A stretch of DNA of 47,334 nt from a virus, in IMG/VR virus record IMGVR_UViG_3300017971_000386, positions 1 to 47,334 of that record. One strand, written 5' to 3'. Position 1 is the first letter of the stretch. Every line of letters begins with the position of its first letter. Below are positions 1 through 7,069 of this stretch, piece after piece. Position numbers and translations under genes: made by a program. Below the pieces are notes generated by a model. That model did no database searches, was not told the origin of the DNA, and worked only from the letters and a program-made list of their open reading frames with translations.

Positions 1-2
1 CA

Positions 3-134
3 GGAATCAAGGAGAGGCGCAAGCCGTGCGCCACCTCACTGAGCAAGAAAGAGGCGCTGCAGATTCGATCCTACATGCAGACCCAGAAGAAGATGCTCGC
101 AGCGTACGTGAAAAGGAGGACAGACAATGGCTGA
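3..134 (+). CDS. C-terminal end of an unidentified basic protein (partial)
   Basis: The frame is open from the window edge to a TGA at 132-134, inside the next gene. The 43 visible residues are rich in Lys and Arg and show no recognisable domain. The overlap with the downstream ATG and the AAGGAGG inside this frame (about 113-119), which serves the primase gene, suggest translational coupling. The start lies outside the window; function unknown. Confidence 0.5.
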   Translation, partial: GIKERRKPCATSLSKKEALQIRSYMQTQKKMLAAYVKRRTDNG

Positions 135-2190
135 TCTGAAAGGGTTCGCCCAACACGGAGTCGACCTTACGGGCAAGACCCTCGGGAACCAAGCAGAAGC
201 GAAGTGCCCCTTCTGCCGCAAGGTCAAGATGTACATCAATCAGGAGAACCGGTTGTGGGACTGCAAGTCGTGCGGCACCCATGGCAACTACGAGCAGTTC
301 CTCGAACAGGTCGCCGAGCATAACGCGAAGAAGTCAGACGCGACGACGCTCAAGCCGCTGACCGAAGACAGGAAGCTCAAGGCGCGCACGCTCAAGATGT
401 GGAAGGTCGGAGTCAATGGTGTGGGCTACACGTACCCTGCCTACCGGCTCGACAGCAAGGGCGCGCGTAAGGTGACGGACCTGCGCCGGTACAAGATCGG
501 CCACCGGCCCATGAGCACCAAGGGCGGCAAGGTTGGTCTGGTCATGCCCAAGACGTGGCACGGGTCCAAGCGGATCTGGATCTGTGAGGGCGAGTGGGAC
601 GCGTTCGCGTGGAGCGAAGTGCTTTGGCGTCAGCGCATACAGGAAGACGTGGTCGGAGTCTGCGGTGCGGGCAACTTCCCCAGAGACCTGATCGATGTGT
701 TCGCCAAGAAGGATGTGGTCCTGCTCTTCGACAACGACGAAGCGGGGCAGCGCGGCATGGCTCGGACGTGGAAGCTGTTGGAGCCGGTGGTCAAGTCCAT
801 GAAGCGATTGGAGTGGACGGAGAACCTGCCGAACGGCTTCGACATCCGAGACGCTTACGAGGTCGAGGAGTTCAGTGCGGTCAAGACCCTGAAGGTGGTC
901 AAGAAGGGCCTGACCAAGGAGGACCCCAAAGCAGTACTGGCCGGAGCACCCGACACCCCAGAAGGGCGGCAGGTAATCCTCGGCGAGACAGACACCGGCA
1001 CCCCTGACCCAGAAGGTGTCGGTATGCACCCCGAGCAGGTGGAGGCTGCATACAGGAAGTACCTCGACCTGCCGGACACGGAAGTCCTCGATGTGCTGTT
1101 CGGTGCAGCGCTTGCGAACCGGCTCGACAGCGACCCGCTGTGGATGTTCGTGATCGCCCCGCCGGGGGGTAGCAAGAGCGAACTGCTGATGAGCCTCAGT
1201 ACCGCGCCCCTGATCCATGCGACGACGAGCCTGACCCCGCACGCGCTGATCAGTGGGATGCAGGGGCAGGGCGGCAGTGACCCGTCGCTCATCCCGAAGC
1301 TCGACGGCAAGGTGCTGATCGTGAAAGACTTCACCACGATCCTAGAGATGAACATGGCAGCGCGTGACGAGATCTTCGGGATCCTGCGTGATGCCTACGA
1401 CCAGAAGATCGAGAAGCGATTCGGCAACGGGCTTGTGCGCAACTACGAAAGCAAGTTCGGCGTGATCGGTGGGGTGACCAACTACATCGACAAGCAGAGC
1501 AACACCAAGTCGATCCTCGGCGAGCGCTTCATCAAGTACCGGATCCCGATCTACGGCTCGATCAATGCGAACAAGACGACGATCATGCGGGCGCTCGACA
1601 ACCTGACCGACAAGAGCAACATGCGAGAGCACCTGCAGGCGGTTGGCAAGACAGTACTCGACCGGCCTATCCCGAAGGACGCGTGGCCCACCATCCCCAG
1701 AGACATCAAGCTGCGGCTGACCGAGCTTGCTCAGTGGATCGCCTCCATGCGTGGGACGGTCGACCGTGAGCGGTACACCAACGCGCTGACCTTCAAGCCC
1801 ACGGCAGAGATCGGCACGCGCCTTGCAACACAGCTTGCCATCCTCGGCAGCGGGATCGCGATCTACCAACACAAGAAGGAGGTCGACGATCGGATCTACC
1901 GGATCCTCGCGAAGGTTGCGTGCGACACAGCACCGGACAGGATCGAGGAACTGATCAAGCAGATGTACATCCGCAGTCAGGCCGACGAGTGGGTGCCGAC
2001 CAAAGACATCGTCGGATGGGCGGGCATGGGACGCACGTCTGCGTACCTGCTCAAAGACATGGCGATGCTCAGCGTGGTCGAGAGCCGTGAGAGTCGCGAG
2101 AGCCAGTGGCGGCTCAAGCAAGCGGTGCGCAGGAAGATGGATCGCCTTCAGCTCTACACAAGGGAGAAGGCATGGATTATGTCGGACTGA
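127..2190 (+). CDS. Phage primase/helicase (zinc finger, toprim and P-loop ATPase)
   Basis: A 687-residue replication protein. The N-terminus has a zinc-finger pattern (C27, C30, C46, C49) like DNA primases. A toprim domain follows, with EGEWD at 154-158 and DNDEAG at 202-207, the acidic residues that bind metal for primer synthesis. The second half holds an ATPase with a Walker A-like APPGGSKS at 344-351 and a Walker B-like KVLIVKDF about 60 residues later. This order (zinc, toprim, ATPase) is that of fused phage primase-helicases; the ATPase half is divergent and I cannot say whether it unwinds DNA or only loads. The start is set by AAGGAGG 8 bases upstream. First gene of a run of short overlapping genes. 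Confidence 0.85.
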   Translation: MADLKGFAQHGVDLTGKTLGNQAEAKCPFCRKVKMYINQENRLWDCKSCGTHGNYEQFLEQVAEHNAKKSDATTLKPLTEDRKLKARTLKMWKVGVNGVGYTYPAYRLDSKGARKVTDLRRYKIGHRPMSTKGGKVGLVMPKTWHGSKRIWICEGEWDAFAWSEVLWRQRIQEDVVGVCGAGNFPRDLIDVFAKKDVVLLFDNDEAGQRGMARTWKLLEPVVKSMKRLEWTENLPNGFDIRDAYEVEEFSAVKTLKVVKKGLTKEDPKAVLAGAPDTPEGRQVILGETDTGTPDPEGVGMHPEQVEAAYRKYLDLPDTEVLDVLFGAALANRLDSDPLWMFVIAPPGGSKSELLMSLSTAPLIHATTSLTPHALISGMQGQGGSDPSLIPKLDGKVLIVKDFTTILEMNMAARDEIFGILRDAYDQKIEKRFGNGLVRNYESKFGVIGGVTNYIDKQSNTKSILGERFIKYRIPIYGSINANKTTIMRALDNLTDKSNMREHLQAVGKTVLDRPIPKDAWPTIPRDIKLRLTELAQWIASMRGTVDRERYTNALTFKPTAEIGTRLATQLAILGSGIAIYQHKKEVDDRIYRILAKVACDTAPDRIEELIKQMYIRSQADEWVPTKDIVGWAGMGRTSAYLLKDMAMLSVVESRESRESQWRLKQAVRRKMDRLQLYTREKAWIMSD

Positions 2191-2444
2191 TCAGACAGGT
2201 GACCGATCACATGTGCCTGCCCGATTGGTATCATGAGGACGCTGCAATCAGTACCGGCTACCTTGCGATCAGAAAGGGCAAGGCAAAGTGGCAGGAGAAG
2301 CGAAAGGAAGTGAGCTGTACCTACCGGACGTTTTTGAAGAACCAGATTCGGTGGGCAATACAAGACGAGGTCCGACTACTGTGGCGGACCCTTTCAGTGG
2401 AGATTAGTTTGGAGGACATGTTGTATGGTTTGCGTGAAGAGTGA
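2172..2444 (+). CDS. Small sigma-70 region 2-like protein (tentative)
   Basis: A 90-residue protein whose ATG lies 19 bases inside the primase gene, behind AGGGAGAAGG. An earlier in-frame start at 2106 has no ribosome site and was not used. Residues about 25-80 read like sigma-70 region 2: GYLAI, a KW pair, TYRTFL, then NQIRWAIQDEVRLL and SVEISLEDML, matching in order the GYLAL...FxTY...IRGAIxDELR...SLED run of group 3 sigma factors. Region 4 is absent, so if the likeness is real this is a truncated or single-domain factor. It could equally be an unrelated helical DNA-binding protein. Confidence 0.45.
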   Translation: MDYVGLIRQVTDHMCLPDWYHEDAAISTGYLAIRKGKAKWQEKRKEVSCTYRTFLKNQIRWAIQDEVRLLWRTLSVEISLEDMLYGLREE

Positions 2445-2466
2445 AAGAGAGAAGGGAGCCAAGGCA

Positions 2467-2685
2467 ATGTCGAGACGCTTGTGGAAGTTCCTTGCCGAGG
2501 AGCTGAACACAGCAGTCAAGGCTCAGGACTACGCGGCAGCGGATCAAGTGGTTGATAGTGTCGCCCGCCTTGAGGGTTCGACGTTCGAGGCGGTGAAGCT
2601 GCGCATCTGCCTGACCCTCATGGGCAGCGACATCGTCGACATCATGGAGGAGCTTACCAAGAAGCTCACCGAAGACGATGGTTGA
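2467..2685 (+). CDS. Hypothetical small helical protein
   Basis: Seventy-two residues, predicted mostly helical, acidic at the C-terminus (LTEDDG). Two starts are possible: ATG 2425 behind GGAGG, or ATG 2467 behind GAAGGGAG. The second is chosen because the extra 14 residues look like random coding. It overlaps the next small gene by 8 bases. No family recognised. Confidence 0.55.
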   Translation: MSRRLWKFLAEELNTAVKAQDYAAADQVVDSVARLEGSTFEAVKLRICLTLMGSDIVDIMEELTKKLTEDDG

Positions 2686-2785
2686 GGTACTGGCCTTTGT
2701 GCTCGGCTGCGTGTGCGGTCGGGCTTTGTGCAAGTGGGTCGCCCAGAAGTTCCTGACGGCGATGGCGACCCTGTTCGATGTATAG
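2678..2785 (+). CDS. Very small membrane protein (35 aa)
   Basis: ATG 2678 overlaps the end of the preceding gene. The product is 35 residues with one hydrophobic stretch near the N-terminus (VLAFVLGCVCG) followed by a basic segment, so probably a single-pass peptide. Its TAG sits inside the TATAGGAGGA ribosome site of the next gene, which supports tight packing rather than a chance frame. Function unknown. Confidence 0.4.
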   Translation: MVEVLAFVLGCVCGRALCKWVAQKFLTAMATLFDV

Positions 2786-2792
2786 GAGGATC

Positions 2793-2948
2793 ATGGTGAG
2801 CAGAGTCGCAGAAGGCATGGCGGTGTACCTCGGCGCGATGTCAATCGTGGGCCGCATCATGGGAGATCGTGAGCAGATGGTCGTGGCCGGACTCATGTCC
2901 GCTGCCTATTGGGTGATCGGATGTTGGCTGAAGGACAGGGAGGAGTGA
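2793..2948 (+). CDS. Small membrane-associated protein (51 aa)
   Basis: Starts behind TAGGAGGATC and ends with a TGATG overlap with the next gene. Two moderately hydrophobic stretches, around residues 8-20 and 29-45, suggest one or two membrane segments with a charged end (KDREE). No family recognised. Confidence 0.45.
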   Translation: MVSRVAEGMAVYLGAMSIVGRIMGDREQMVVAGLMSAAYWVIGCWLKDREE

Positions 2949-3262
2949 TGGAAGAGCAGATAGTAAGACCAAGAGAGTGGATAGGCGGCTTACTTATAAA
3001 ATACAGCCCAGAGAAGCGAGAGGTAAAATACGCAATGCAGAATATGGGCATTCGTATTGAAGAGCTTGAGGCCGAGGTGAAGCGGTACAGACTGAAGTGG
3101 CAACAGGCCCTCATAGCATTAGAGAAATCACAGGCCGAGGTGGAGCGGTTGCGTGAGCTTGCAAAGAAAACGCTGTGGGAATTTGAGCATGACCAGATAA
3201 GGGTAGTGGGCGTGTGGCATGTTTTGAAAAACATAGCGGCGGGTGACCGCAGGGAGGAGTGA
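2948..3262 (+). CDS. Coiled-coil protein, unlike its neighbours in base composition
   Basis: The 104-residue product starts at the ATG overlapping the previous TGA. From about residue 35 it is a long helix with heptad-like Leu/Ile spacing (IEELEAEVKR, LIALEKSQAEVERL), typical of a coiled coil. Its codons use ATA, AGA and TTA, which are rare in the neighbouring genes, so it may be a recent arrival. Function unknown. Confidence 0.55.
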   Translation: MEEQIVRPREWIGGLLIKYSPEKREVKYAMQNMGIRIEELEAEVKRYRLKWQQALIALEKSQAEVERLRELAKKTLWEFEHDQIRVVGVWHVLKNIAAGDRREE

Positions 3263-3263
3263 G

Positions 3264-3446
3264 ATGAAAACGGCAAGAGGGTTGTTTGGACTCGGCGCGA
3301 TCATATGCAGCACGTACGGCATGTGGCTCGTGTGGGAACCGCTCGGCCTAGTCACTGCAGCAGTGTGGTGCTACGGCATGGTGGACATTATCACGGTGGA
3401 GATGCACAGACAAGAAAAGGAGAAGCAAGATGGCGATCAAGATTAG
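3264..3446 (+). CDS. Small two-pass membrane protein
   Basis: Sixty residues. ATG 3264 follows GGGAGGAG. Two hydrophobic stretches (about residues 8-26 and 31-48) separated by a short polar turn make a hairpin in the membrane, with a charged C-terminal tail. Size and topology would suit a holin, but nothing around it belongs to lysis, so the role is open. Confidence 0.5.
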   Translation: MKTARGLFGLGAIICSTYGMWLVWEPLGLVTAAVWCYGMVDIITVEMHRQEKEKQDGDQD

Positions 3447-3618
3447 CAAGAGCAAGTTCGAGCGGTACGTCGGCGTGCAGCGTTCGGGAGTCTGCAACAT
3501 GTTCGACAAGATGGTGCAGGACCTCGCGAGCTTGACACAGGAAGAGCACCTCGACATCATCAAGAACTACGACGAGTATGCGAAGCGGTGGCCCGAGGTA
3601 GCGGAGGGAGCAGCATGA
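3430..3618 (+). CDS. Hypothetical small protein
   Basis: Sixty-two residues, ATG behind AAAAGGAGAAGCAAG, overlapping both neighbours. It has a basic N-terminus (KISKSKFERY) and an acidic, probably helical C-terminal half. No family recognised; the overlaps and ribosome site support it as a gene. Confidence 0.5.
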   Translation: MAIKISKSKFERYVGVQRSGVCNMFDKMVQDLASLTQEEHLDIIKNYDEYAKRWPEVAEGAA

Positions 3619-3821
3619 CCAACGACGACGACCCCATGGTAGAGGTCTGCAAGATGTGCGGCGACTCGTACGAGTACGAACCGGAGACATGCTTCTGTGG
3701 CGTCATGAGTCCAGACGGCACGGACACCGGCGAGTGCTCGCCCTTCGTGAACCTGACAACCCTGTGCCCCAAGTGCACGGCTGAATGGGAGGAGCATCAT
3801 GGCCAAGCTGCAGAAGAGTAA
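3615..3821 (+). CDS. Small cysteine-rich, zinc-ribbon-like protein
   Basis: Sixty-eight residues starting at an ATGA overlap with the previous gene, behind GCGGAGGGAGC. Pairs of cysteines (CKMC, CFC, CPKC) suggest a zinc-binding ribbon. The rest is acidic. A DNA- or protein-binding accessory role is possible; no family recognised. Confidence 0.5.
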   Translation: MTNDDDPMVEVCKMCGDSYEYEPETCFCGVMSPDGTDTGECSPFVNLTTLCPKCTAEWEEHHGQAAEE

Positions 3822-4191
3822 GAAGACCGGAAGGGATGAAGGCGTGCCCTGCCGTCTTGTGGTGCAGGATGACAAGAACGGAGACGTGTGGGTCAAGATC
3901 ATGGACCCAGAGGGTCGTCTGCAGTACGCGAGCCTCTGCGTCACCCCAGAAGACCAAGCCGCCTTGCGCAAGCAGGCGGGCAGCACGTGGGAAGGTCTGG
4001 TCGTGTTCCATCACTACTGCGGCTTTACCCATTTCAATGAGGAGGTGGTCAAGTGCCTACGCGAACGACCCTCGGCAAGCGGTACGACGAAGAAGGCAAC
4101 ACGAAAGAAGAAGTCATCGGCAAAGCAATCGAGCACGTCCTCCAGAAAGCCGAAGCGAAAGCTCAAGAGGGTGCGCGCTCCAGAAGGATAA
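3799..4191 (+). CDS. Hypothetical protein with basic lysine/serine tail
   Basis: A 130-residue product behind GGGAGGAGC. Residues 1-90 look like a compact alpha/beta domain; residues from about 93 form a Lys/Ser/Arg tail resembling a nucleic-acid-binding extension. The tail is encoded in the same DNA as the start of the next gene (from 4053) in another frame, so one of the two readings over this 139-base overlap may be accidental. Function unknown. Confidence 0.5.
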   Translation: MAKLQKSKKTGRDEGVPCRLVVQDDKNGDVWVKIMDPEGRLQYASLCVTPEDQAALRKQAGSTWEGLVVFHHYCGFTHFNEEVVKCLRERPSASGTTKKATRKKKSSAKQSSTSSRKPKRKLKRVRAPEG

Positions 4192-4502
4192 AGGCGTGGC
4201 ACCAGTTCGTTGACAAGCAGAAGGAGAAACGGATCATGACCAAAGACGTGATCGTGTACGGCAAGGACAAGTGCAAGCTCTGTGACGCAGCCAAGGACAA
4301 GCTCAAGCGGATGGGTATCCCGTTCGAGTTCCGCCAGATGCAAGACGTGGTCGATGCCAAGATCCAAGACGTGGCCGCGCTCAGTGAGTACAGTATGCAG
4401 GGAGGGCAGCTGCCGATCATCGTGATCTACGACCGCGGCTATTCGTACCCCGCAGCGATGAAGTTCTTCAAGGGCAATGACCCAGAGGAAGAGGGCAGCT
4501 GA
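4053..4502 (+). CDS. Glutaredoxin/thioredoxin-like protein with N-terminal extension
   Basis: The long reading starts at GTG 4053 behind GAGGAGGTG and gives 149 residues. A second start, ATG 4236 behind AAGGAG, gives 88 residues that make a complete glutaredoxin-like domain: DVIVYGKDKC strand, C13-K-L-C16 active site (numbered from 4236), a helix, then GGQLPIIVI, where the usual cis-proline (LP) sits. The first 61 residues are charged and helical and may be a separate small protein joined by loss of a stop. Likely a dithiol reductant, perhaps for a phage or host reductase; none is seen in the window. Confidence 0.65.
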   Translation: MPTRTTLGKRYDEEGNTKEEVIGKAIEHVLQKAEAKAQEGARSRRIKAWHQFVDKQKEKRIMTKDVIVYGKDKCKLCDAAKDKLKRMGIPFEFRQMQDVVDAKIQDVAALSEYSMQGGQLPIIVIYDRGYSYPAAMKFFKGNDPEEEGS

Positions 4503-4604
4503 CCCCACGGGGGGAAACTGCCGAGCGTGTTCGATTTGAGGAAACCATCGGGTGACCCAATATGCGCAAGCAGCGAAGCGACAAGAGTTTGTGAGATATG
4601 AGCG

Positions 4605-4737
4605 AAAACCCCCGCCATACCTCCCCCGTGTGGGTGTTGTCTTCTTTCGTGTGACCTATATTGTTTATTTATTTAAGAGAGTAGTTGCATGTAAGAAGGC
4701 AGTGTACACCATGGGGGGAGGTAGCTCGGGGGTATTT
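4605..4737. repeat. Inverted-repeat element, copy 1 (arms around an AT-rich core)
   Basis: This non-coding stretch has a left arm at 4605-4627 and a right arm at 4713-4737. The arms are near-complementary: ACCCCCG, then a three-base mismatch, then TACCTCCCCC. They enclose an 85-base core containing TTTCGTGTGACCTA, an AT-rich run and TAGTTGCATG. The same design, arms and core words recur at 39566-39698. The next gene starts 16 bases after the right arm. It may be an origin, an operator pair or a phage promoter region. Positions 4503-4604, before it, show nothing else. Confidence 0.65.
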
Positions 4738-4753
4738 GTGAAAGGAGAGAGCG

Positions 4754-5068
4754 ATGAGGAAGAAGTTGATTGCCCGACACAAGACAGAAGAGGAGATTGT
4801 GTTCGGGCTGCGGTACGACGAAGACAAGCAGGAGCTGTTCGTCGGAGGACCGGACACGATGCAGGCAGCAGTCACGGAAGCGATGCGTGAGTGCTTCGAG
4901 CTGATGACGGACTTCGCAGAGAACAACGCGTTCAAGAAAGGGCACCGGATGCGGCTGCTCTGGCGGGACGTCTCCGAGCGTCTGGAAGAAGGGCGTGCTC
5001 GGTCTCGCCAGAGAGTACAGGCTGCAGAAGGTGCGGTGCTTCAGACGGCTCACGTGGTGACCGGCTGA
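4754..5068 (+). CDS. Hypothetical protein downstream of the inverted-repeat element
   Basis: A 104-residue charged protein behind AAAGGAGAGAG. Residues 14-32 look like a beta-hairpin, followed by helices with an Arg-rich end. It stands alone between two non-coding stretches, with the inverted-repeat element directly upstream and a strong dyad directly downstream, so it may form its own transcription unit. No family recognised. Confidence 0.55.
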   Translation: MRKKLIARHKTEEEIVFGLRYDEDKQELFVGGPDTMQAAVTEAMRECFELMTDFAENNAFKKGHRMRLLWRDVSERLEEGRARSRQRVQAAEGAVLQTAHVVTG

Positions 5069-5090
5069 CCCTGTGCCAAGCACTCCCCAG

Positions 5091-5133
5091 AGGAGCGCCC
5101 CACAAGACGCCCACACGGGCGCGGGGCGCTCCT
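5091..5133 (+). terminator. Strong nested hairpin after the 4754 gene
   Basis: An 11-bp perfect stem (5091-5101 with 5123-5133) encloses a second 5-bp stem (5108-5112 with 5117-5121, loop ACAC). It lies 22 bases after the stop codon. There is no U-run, so it may be a terminator of a non-classical kind or an RNA-stabilising structure. Confidence 0.5.
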
Positions 5134-5341
5134 CCCCTCCTACCCTACCCGCCACCGGTCAAAGCGCCCCACAGGCGCCCCCTGTGCCCCCTACAGGCAC
5201 CCCTACCCTGACCCCCTACCCCCAGAAAAGCCAAAAAGCCCATAAAGCGCTCCTACGGGCGTTCGAGGAGCCTACCCTACCCGATACACGTCCAAAGAAT
5301 CAAAGACGCTCTACGGGGCTAAAAAGCACGTTCACGGACGT
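5106..5341 (+). repeat. Series of short hairpins with C/U-A-C loops
   Basis: At least six short dyads of similar design occur near 5107, 5164, 5184, 5246, 5304 and 5327. Each is a GC-rich 4-5 bp stem around a loop with CAC or UAC, for example GCGCC-CCACA-GGCGC at 5164-5178 and GTGCC-CCCTACA-GGCAC at 5184-5200. Several follow an AAAG or AAGA word. No gene is supported between 5069 and 5504; this array and the two dyads after it are what the stretch holds. Confidence 0.4.
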
Positions 5342-5343
5342 CT

Positions 5344-5419
5344 AAAACCCCCCTACAGACCCACATATGCGGATTTCACCCCAAAATCGCCCATAGAGGG
5401 GGTTGTATAGGGGGGTTTT
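5344..5419. repeat. Inverted repeat with AAAACCCCCC arms
   Basis: Twelve perfect base pairs join 5344-5355 (AAAACCCCCCTA) and 5408-5419, with weaker pairing continuing inwards. The loop is about 50 bases. The arm word resembles the arms of the elements at 4605 and 39566, but the core is different. It lies upstream of the ParB-terminase genes, where packaging or control sites are common. Confidence 0.45.
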
Positions 5420-5454
5420 CCCTCGCGCGCAAGTCCTTATAGGGCAAGCGGTTG

Positions 5455-5480
5455 CCGGATTACCCCCGAGAGGGGTCCGG
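5455..5480 (+). promoter_or_regulatory. Leader hairpin with GAGA tetraloop before the ParB-like gene
   Basis: CCGGA (5455-5459) pairs with TCCGG (5476-5480), and CCCC (5464-5467) pairs with GGGG (5472-5475) around a GNRA-type GAGA loop, with a four-base bulge on the left side. It ends 24 bases before the ATG, upstream of the AAGGAGGAG ribosome site, and could affect translation or RNA stability. Confidence 0.4.
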
Positions 5481-5504
5481 TAGGTAGACAAGGAGGAGCG
5501 AGCG

Positions 5505-6089
5505 ATGGCCAAGCGAAGACTTGCAAAGCAGGGAGGGAAGAAGCAGGAGTTGATCATGCGACTGGTCGACGACCTGAACCCTGCCGAGTACAACCCGAGG
5601 AAGATGACAGAGGACGACGAGCGATCGATCATCGAGAGCGTGGAGAAGTTCGGATTCGTCGACCCGCTGATCGTGAACATGCACGAGGACCGGCGCAATG
5701 TGTTGGTGGGTGGACACCAGAGGCTGAAGGTAGCGAAGAAGCTCGGCCATGAAGAGGTGCCCACCGTCGAGGTCTGTCTGCCCGAGGCTGAAGAGCGCGA
5801 GCTGAACATCCGCCTGAACAAGAACCAAGGAAGGTGGGACTGGTCGATGTTGGAAGAGAACTTCGAGACAGACGAGCTGACCGACTGGGGCTTCAGTGAA
5901 GACGAGGTTGCGGACTTCGGCGTCGAGGACGGCAAGACAGACCTGCGCGAGGTGGACACGGACAAGCCACCTACCATGGCGTGGGTCCTGATCGGCGTCC
6001 CGATCGGAAGGTGGGGAGACATCGCCGAGATGGCCGAGGCTGCTGCCGAGATCCCCGACTCGATTGTGGAGACGACGGCGAATGGTTAA
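5505..6089 (+). CDS. ParB-like nuclease/DNA-binding domain protein
   Basis: A 194-residue protein. Residues about 18-95 carry the ParB N-terminal signature: LNPAEYNPRK, then SIIESVEKFGFVDPLIV, then VLVGGHQR with G69-G70-H71-Q72-R73, the phosphate-binding (CTP-binding) box. There is no helix-turn-helix C-terminal half as in chromosomal ParB; the C-terminus is acidic. Stand-alone ParB-like proteins directly upstream of terminase are common in phages and are often paired with a methyltransferase, as here. Start chosen from AAGGAGGAG. It overlaps the next gene by 8 bases. Confidence 0.8.
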   Translation: MAKRRLAKQGGKKQELIMRLVDDLNPAEYNPRKMTEDDERSIIESVEKFGFVDPLIVNMHEDRRNVLVGGHQRLKVAKKLGHEEVPTVEVCLPEAEERELNIRLNKNQGRWDWSMLEENFETDELTDWGFSEDEVADFGVEDGKTDLREVDTDKPPTMAWVLIGVPIGRWGDIAEMAEAAAEIPDSIVETTANG

Positions 6090-6666
6090 GACCAAGCAGA
6101 CAGACAATCACAACCCTGCAGCCAAGCTCGACCTGCGTCGCCACTTCCTGCAAAAGTACCATAGCGATGAACCTGCCCGTGTGCTCGACTGCTGCATGGG
6201 CAGTGGTCTTTTGTGGGGAGAGCTGAAGGCTGAGTTTGAGGTAGAGTCGTATCTAGGGCTTGACCTCAAGGCGAAGAAGGGCAGGCTCAAGATCGACAGC
6301 GCGCGCTACCTGCAGGCAGGCGGGTGGGACCATGACGTGATCGACGTGGACACCTACGGCTCACCATGGAAGCACTGGTTTGCAATCCTCGAACAGGCGC
6401 AGCAGTCCGTGACCGTGTTCCTGACCATCGGCCTGATCCGCGTGAACGGTGGCGGCAACATGACAACGGTTGCGCAGGAAGCGCTTGGACTTGGCAAGCT
6501 CAAAGTCCCGAAGGCGATCATCGGAGCACTGCATCCTCACGCGACACGCGCGTGCATAGGCGCGCACGAGGGGATGGGGTGGCAGGTAGTGGAAGCACTG
6601 GAAGCATCGAACGACGGCACGGCACAGTACATAGGCATCAGGATGGAGCGGACCAGTGACGGCTAA
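6082..6666 (+). CDS. SAM-dependent methyltransferase-like protein (Trm1-like motif)
   Basis: A 194-residue product starting at ATG 6082 within the end of the ParB-like gene. RVLDCCMGSGLLWGEL resembles the SAM-binding glycine loop, and YLGLDLKAKKG resembles the acidic end of strand 2. The catalytic region reads DVIDVDTYGSPW, close to the DxDPFGSP motif of Trm1-type tRNA guanine-N2 methyltransferases. The protein is about half the usual Trm1 length and lacks its RNA-binding part, so the substrate could be RNA or DNA. The next gene's GTG overlaps its 3' end. Confidence 0.6.
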   Translation: MVKTKQTDNHNPAAKLDLRRHFLQKYHSDEPARVLDCCMGSGLLWGELKAEFEVESYLGLDLKAKKGRLKIDSARYLQAGGWDHDVIDVDTYGSPWKHWFAILEQAQQSVTVFLTIGLIRVNGGGNMTTVAQEALGLGKLKVPKAIIGALHPHATRACIGAHEGMGWQVVEALEASNDGTAQYIGIRMERTSDG

Positions 6667-7069
6667 GAAGACGACCAAGAAGAAGGTCACCAAGAAAGCG
6701 CCCGCGAAGAAGCGGGACATGAAGCTGAACCCAGAAGGGAAGGGCGGATGGCAGAAGGGCCAGAGCGGCAACCCCAAAGGCAGACCCCCAAAAGCGAAGT
6801 GCATCCCCGACCTGCTCAAGAAGATTGGCGAGGAGGAAGGCACCCGAGACGGAGAGAGCACCAAGCTAGAGGTGGTCCTGCGTCGCGTGTACAGCTACGC
6901 GCTACAGGGAAAGCCGTGGGCGGTGCAGTTCATCGCAGACCGGACGGAAGGCAAGCCGAAGCAGAGCATGGAGACAGAGGTGAACTTCAGCGGCAAGATG
7001 ACGGTCACCGATGCGATGGCTTTGGTCCTCGACCCAGAAGGCAAGGGAGCCGATGACAGCGACGAGTGA
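6656..7069 (+). CDS. Terminase small subunit-like protein (DUF5681 type)
   Basis: A 137-residue product with a GTG start that overlaps the previous gene. A Lys-rich N-terminal tail (residues 3-20) leads to GQSGNPKGRPP at 35-45, the signature of the DUF5681 domain found before phage large terminases. A helical middle and acidic end follow. Position and family point to the DNA-recognition subunit of the packaging motor. The stop lies 17 bases inside terL. Confidence 0.75.
   Translation: MTAKKTTKKKVTKKAPAKKRDMKLNPEGKGGWQKGQSGNPKGRPPKAKCIPDLLKKIGEEEGTRDGESTKLEVVLRRVYSYALQGKPWAVQFIADRTEGKPKQSMETEVNFSGKMTVTDAMALVLDPEGKGADDSDE

Noticed and set aside
2106-2171. Upstream extension of the sigma-like gene
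   Set aside because: It overlaps primase codons, lacks a ribosome site, and ATG 2172 has a good one.
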